Assembly (NCBI GenBank): GCA_022361195.1
Contig: JAKSBJ010000229.1
Location: 30,379 to 94,378, forward strand
Length of the DNA stretch: 64,000 nucleotides
Direction: 5' to 3'
Source of the DNA: Flavobacteriales bacterium
Lineage (GTDB): Bacteria > Bacteroidota > Bacteroidia > Flavobacteriales_D > Crocinitomicaceae
How positions within the stretch are numbered: position 1 is the stretch's first letter; every line of letters starts with the position of its first letter. Position numbers and translations under genes: made by a program. Shown here one piece after another: positions 61,869 to 64,000 of the stretch. A model generated the notes under the pieces. The model had not been told where the DNA came from and made no database searches. It was given only the letters and a program-made list of their open reading frames with translations.

Positions 61869-64000
61869 ATGAGATCACCAGTCTCAAAGAAAAGACTCTA
61901 CAAAAGACTTTTTAGTCTTGTTTTCACCCTGAGCTTATTCATTAGCTCTGGTACTTCTTTTTCACAAAGTGAAACAGATGATAAACTAGTGATGGTTAAG
62001 GAACTCATGAATTTTAAGCCGATTCCAACTTATTCACTCAACGCAGGAATTCAATACAACGAAGAAAAAGATTATTCTCATCCCGACTTTGGGAAACTCA
62101 CTTTTCAAACTCCTCATGATAAAAACGTGGTTGAAGTTTTGGATAAACGAACCTCCTACGAGCGCTATTATATTGATTTGGACGATCCGCTATTCTTTTA
62201 CATTGAGCAATCATCCAAACCTATAAATTTCATGAAAGATGGGTATTTACGAGCTATTGACCCCAGTTTACATGAACGATCACACGGTTATTTTGAATCT
62301 GGAGTGCAACCAGTTCCTACTGCATTAAATTCAAACGAGCAATGGTCACAAATGACCTTAAATAATGAAAAGGTTCGTTTTAATTCTTTCGACTTAAAAT
62401 TGGTAAATAATGATGGATCAGTGGATTATTTGGAAGCAAATTGGGACAATATTGTTGTTGGAAACTTCATGGCTTATGTGACCGACATCTTTCCAGAAAT
62501 TGATTTGATCATAAAATACGACGAAGCATCCATAAAGTCTGATTTTGTTATAAAGTCAAATTTAAATGTAAAGGAGATTGTTTTTATTGATCATTTGGAA
62601 TTGTCAGAAGGCCTGGGAGTTTTAATTGATGAAGAAGACACCTCCAATCTGGAAACAGTTCAAATTTACAACACCTACACCGCCGAAACTCAGGCGATTT
62701 TTGAACCTGCGCTATCCTATGAATCATCAGGTAGTTATGAAGGATGGCTATGTTCTTATGAATTAGATGGTAACGACCTACACATTAAATGTGATTCAGC
62801 TTACCTCAATGCTGAAACAATAGTTTATCCAATTGTCATTGATCCTACCTTTACAGCCGTAGGTCCTGTTACAGCAGCAGGAGGAATCATTGGTTCACTT
62901 CCTTCTCCGGCTTCTTGTAACACCAACATGAATGTTACCTTTCCTGGAGGATCAACACCATATGATGTACAAGCATCATGGAATGTTACTACCAATTTTT
63001 GTTGGTGGTGGTGGTTTAATTTTGGAGTAATCTTTGATTGTTGGATGCAGGATGCACAGGTGTGGTTAACCAGCAGTTGTGGCGGTATTTCCCCAACGGG
63101 GGCACCAGCGACAATATGGAACTGTATAGGCTGTGCTACTCCCGGAACCTGGAGCCCCACTCTCCCATTTGGAGCTGACGCCAGCAGTCAAACCCTGGCA
63201 CAATGTTATACTCCATCCTGTGCCGATCAAACATTGACCTTTACTCTCAACCTTAATCGGATAGGGTGTAACATCTTTACTCTTGGAGGAACAACTTACG
63301 ATGATTGCACTTATGCCAATAATCAGTGCGTTCGGCTAGATTCCTGGAGTATCTGGGTACAGGGACGATCTGTAGAAACATTGGGGAATACTGTAACAGG
63401 AAGTGGTTCGTTAAGTATTTATGATGCTGACTGTTCGGGAACCACAACTTTAGATCCCACTCCCTTATGGGGTGTTGGCCCTTACACCTACTTATGGAGC
63501 ACAACAGCTACTACTCCAACCCTTACCGTTCCTGCCACCTCTTCTATTTATACCTGCACAGTAACAGATGCGTGTGGTACCGCCGTAGTTGCCACTTTTG
63601 ATATTGGTTGCCCGCTTTCTAATGATGGACTTGAACTAAATGCTTTAGCACAACAAAACACTACTCTGCTTTATTGGCCAGAAATAGAAGGTTTAGAGGT
63701 TGACTATTTTGCAATTCAGCGAGCAGATGACACTGGGGAATTTATTGAACTGGATCGCATCAATCCCATAAATCATAAACAAGGAAATGAAGACAATTTT
63801 GTTTGGATTGATCACATGCCAATGAAAGGAACAAACTATTACCGTTTAATGGCTTTGACAAAAGAGGGAACTGAACTACTTAGTGAGATCAAAACGGTTG
63901 ATTTTCCTGAAAATAAAATCTCTTTAACCTTATTACCTAATCCAGCTTCAACAGAAGTAATGGTGGTAATTAACGACAATCAGGAAAATGTATTCTCTAT
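61869..64000 (+). CDS. Large T9SS-secreted protein, 3' end cut off by the window
   Basis: From the ATG at 61869 at least 710 residues are open to the window edge. A signal peptide follows a basic start (FSLVFTLSLFISSGTSFSQ). The next ~310 residues resemble a secreted Bacteroidetes beta-rich domain (WDNIVVGNFMAYVTDIFPEIDLIIKYDE; VYPIVIDPTFTAVG). Then comes a Cys-rich segment (CNTNMNVTFPGGS, CWWWWFNFGVIFDCWMQDAQVW, CGGISPTGAPATIWNCIGCATPG), a SprB/PKD-like repeat (PYTYLWSTTATTPTLTVPATSS), a beta segment (LLYWPEIEGLEVDYFAIQR), and the start of a type A T9SS sorting domain (LTLLPNPASTEVMVVIND), so only a few tens of residues are missing. Probably a surface or secreted protein; no enzymatic motif was identified. 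Confidence 0.85.
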   Translation, partial: MRSPVSKKRLYKRLFSLVFTLSLFISSGTSFSQSETDDKLVMVKELMNFKPIPTYSLNAGIQYNEEKDYSHPDFGKLTFQTPHDKNVVEVLDKRTSYERYYIDLDDPLFFYIEQSSKPINFMKDGYLRAIDPSLHERSHGYFESGVQPVPTALNSNEQWSQMTLNNEKVRFNSFDLKLVNNDGSVDYLEANWDNIVVGNFMAYVTDIFPEIDLIIKYDEASIKSDFVIKSNLNVKEIVFIDHLELSEGLGVLIDEEDTSNLETVQIYNTYTAETQAIFEPALSYESSGSYEGWLCSYELDGNDLHIKCDSAYLNAETIVYPIVIDPTFTAVGPVTAAGGIIGSLPSPASCNTNMNVTFPGGSTPYDVQASWNVTTNFCWWWWFNFGVIFDCWMQDAQVWLTSSCGGISPTGAPATIWNCIGCATPGTWSPTLPFGADASSQTLAQCYTPSCADQTLTFTLNLNRIGCNIFTLGGTTYDDCTYANNQCVRLDSWSIWVQGRSVETLGNTVTGSGSLSIYDADCSGTTTLDPTPLWGVGPYTYLWSTTATTPTLTVPATSSIYTCTVTDACGTAVVATFDIGCPLSNDGLELNALAQQNTTLLYWPEIEGLEVDYFAIQRADDTGEFIELDRINPINHKQGNEDNFVWIDHMPMKGTNYYRLMALTKEGTELLSEIKTVDFPENKISLTLLPNPASTEVMVVINDNQENVFS

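Noticed and set aside
1..64000. tRNA or rRNA genes, CRISPR arrays, insertion sequences, prophage, defence islands
   Set aside because: No cloverleaf, repeat-spacer array, transposase motif or phage gene was seen by eye; a computed search could still find a tRNA.

Overview
The window looks like a chromosomal segment of a marine or freshwater Bacteroidota, most likely Flavobacteriales and possibly Crocinitomicaceae-like. The evidence is AT-rich DNA, many secreted proteins with C-terminal type IX secretion (T9SS) sorting domains, a PorP/SprF-family protein, many short lipoproteins with FSC, ASC or IGC lipoboxes, few strong Shine-Dalgarno sites, and several promoters fitting the Bacteroidetes pattern TTG-N17..23-TAnnTTTG. 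No rRNA, tRNA, CRISPR array, insertion sequence or prophage was found. The taxonomic placement is inference.

Left part (1-20.7 kb): housekeeping genes mixed with envelope genes. They are a 3'-truncated alaS, a membrane-anchored M23 endopeptidase, a secreted endonuclease I, an MBL-fold hydrolase, a large degenerate-peptidase/PD40/barrel protein, a half-size TauE-like transporter and an M20 amidohydrolase. Next come three tandem cysteine-containing micro-lipoproteins with a membrane thioredoxin-like protein, then ispH-uvrB, a PorP/SprF protein and a sensor-propeller/SpoIIE phosphatase.

Middle (20.8-41 kb): an accessory stretch rich in secreted proteins of unknown role. It opens with an exact-offset duplication of a two-gene cassette (small secreted protein plus P-domain T9SS cargo). 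It continues with YD/MORN-like and WG-repeat proteins, a CMD/AhpD-like protein, an RsiV-like protein, a glycoside hydrolase with a T9SS tail, a methyltransferase and an atypical MBL protein. Embedded here is argS, one base downstream of an arginase gene.

Right part (41-64 kb): minus-strand genes including an SDR, a Crp-like regulator, map, and fabF overlapping a TetR gene whose start lies beside a perfect 18-bp palindrome. A lipoprotein gene follows that is split by one in-frame TAG, then two tandem FG-GAP T9SS proteins, a phosphoesterase lipoprotein, a dipeptidyl peptidase III lipoprotein, a three-gene membrane/zinc-ribbon operon, and a tightly overlapping operon (TM protein, dapF, unknown, GNAT, mltG, P450). 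The window ends inside a large T9SS-secreted protein.

The most notable observations are the cassette duplication at 20816-24516, the micro-lipoprotein triplet at 10369-11194, the TAG-interrupted gene at 46638-47366 and the TetR palindrome at 45405-45422. All functional calls come from reading motifs by eye; no database search was run.
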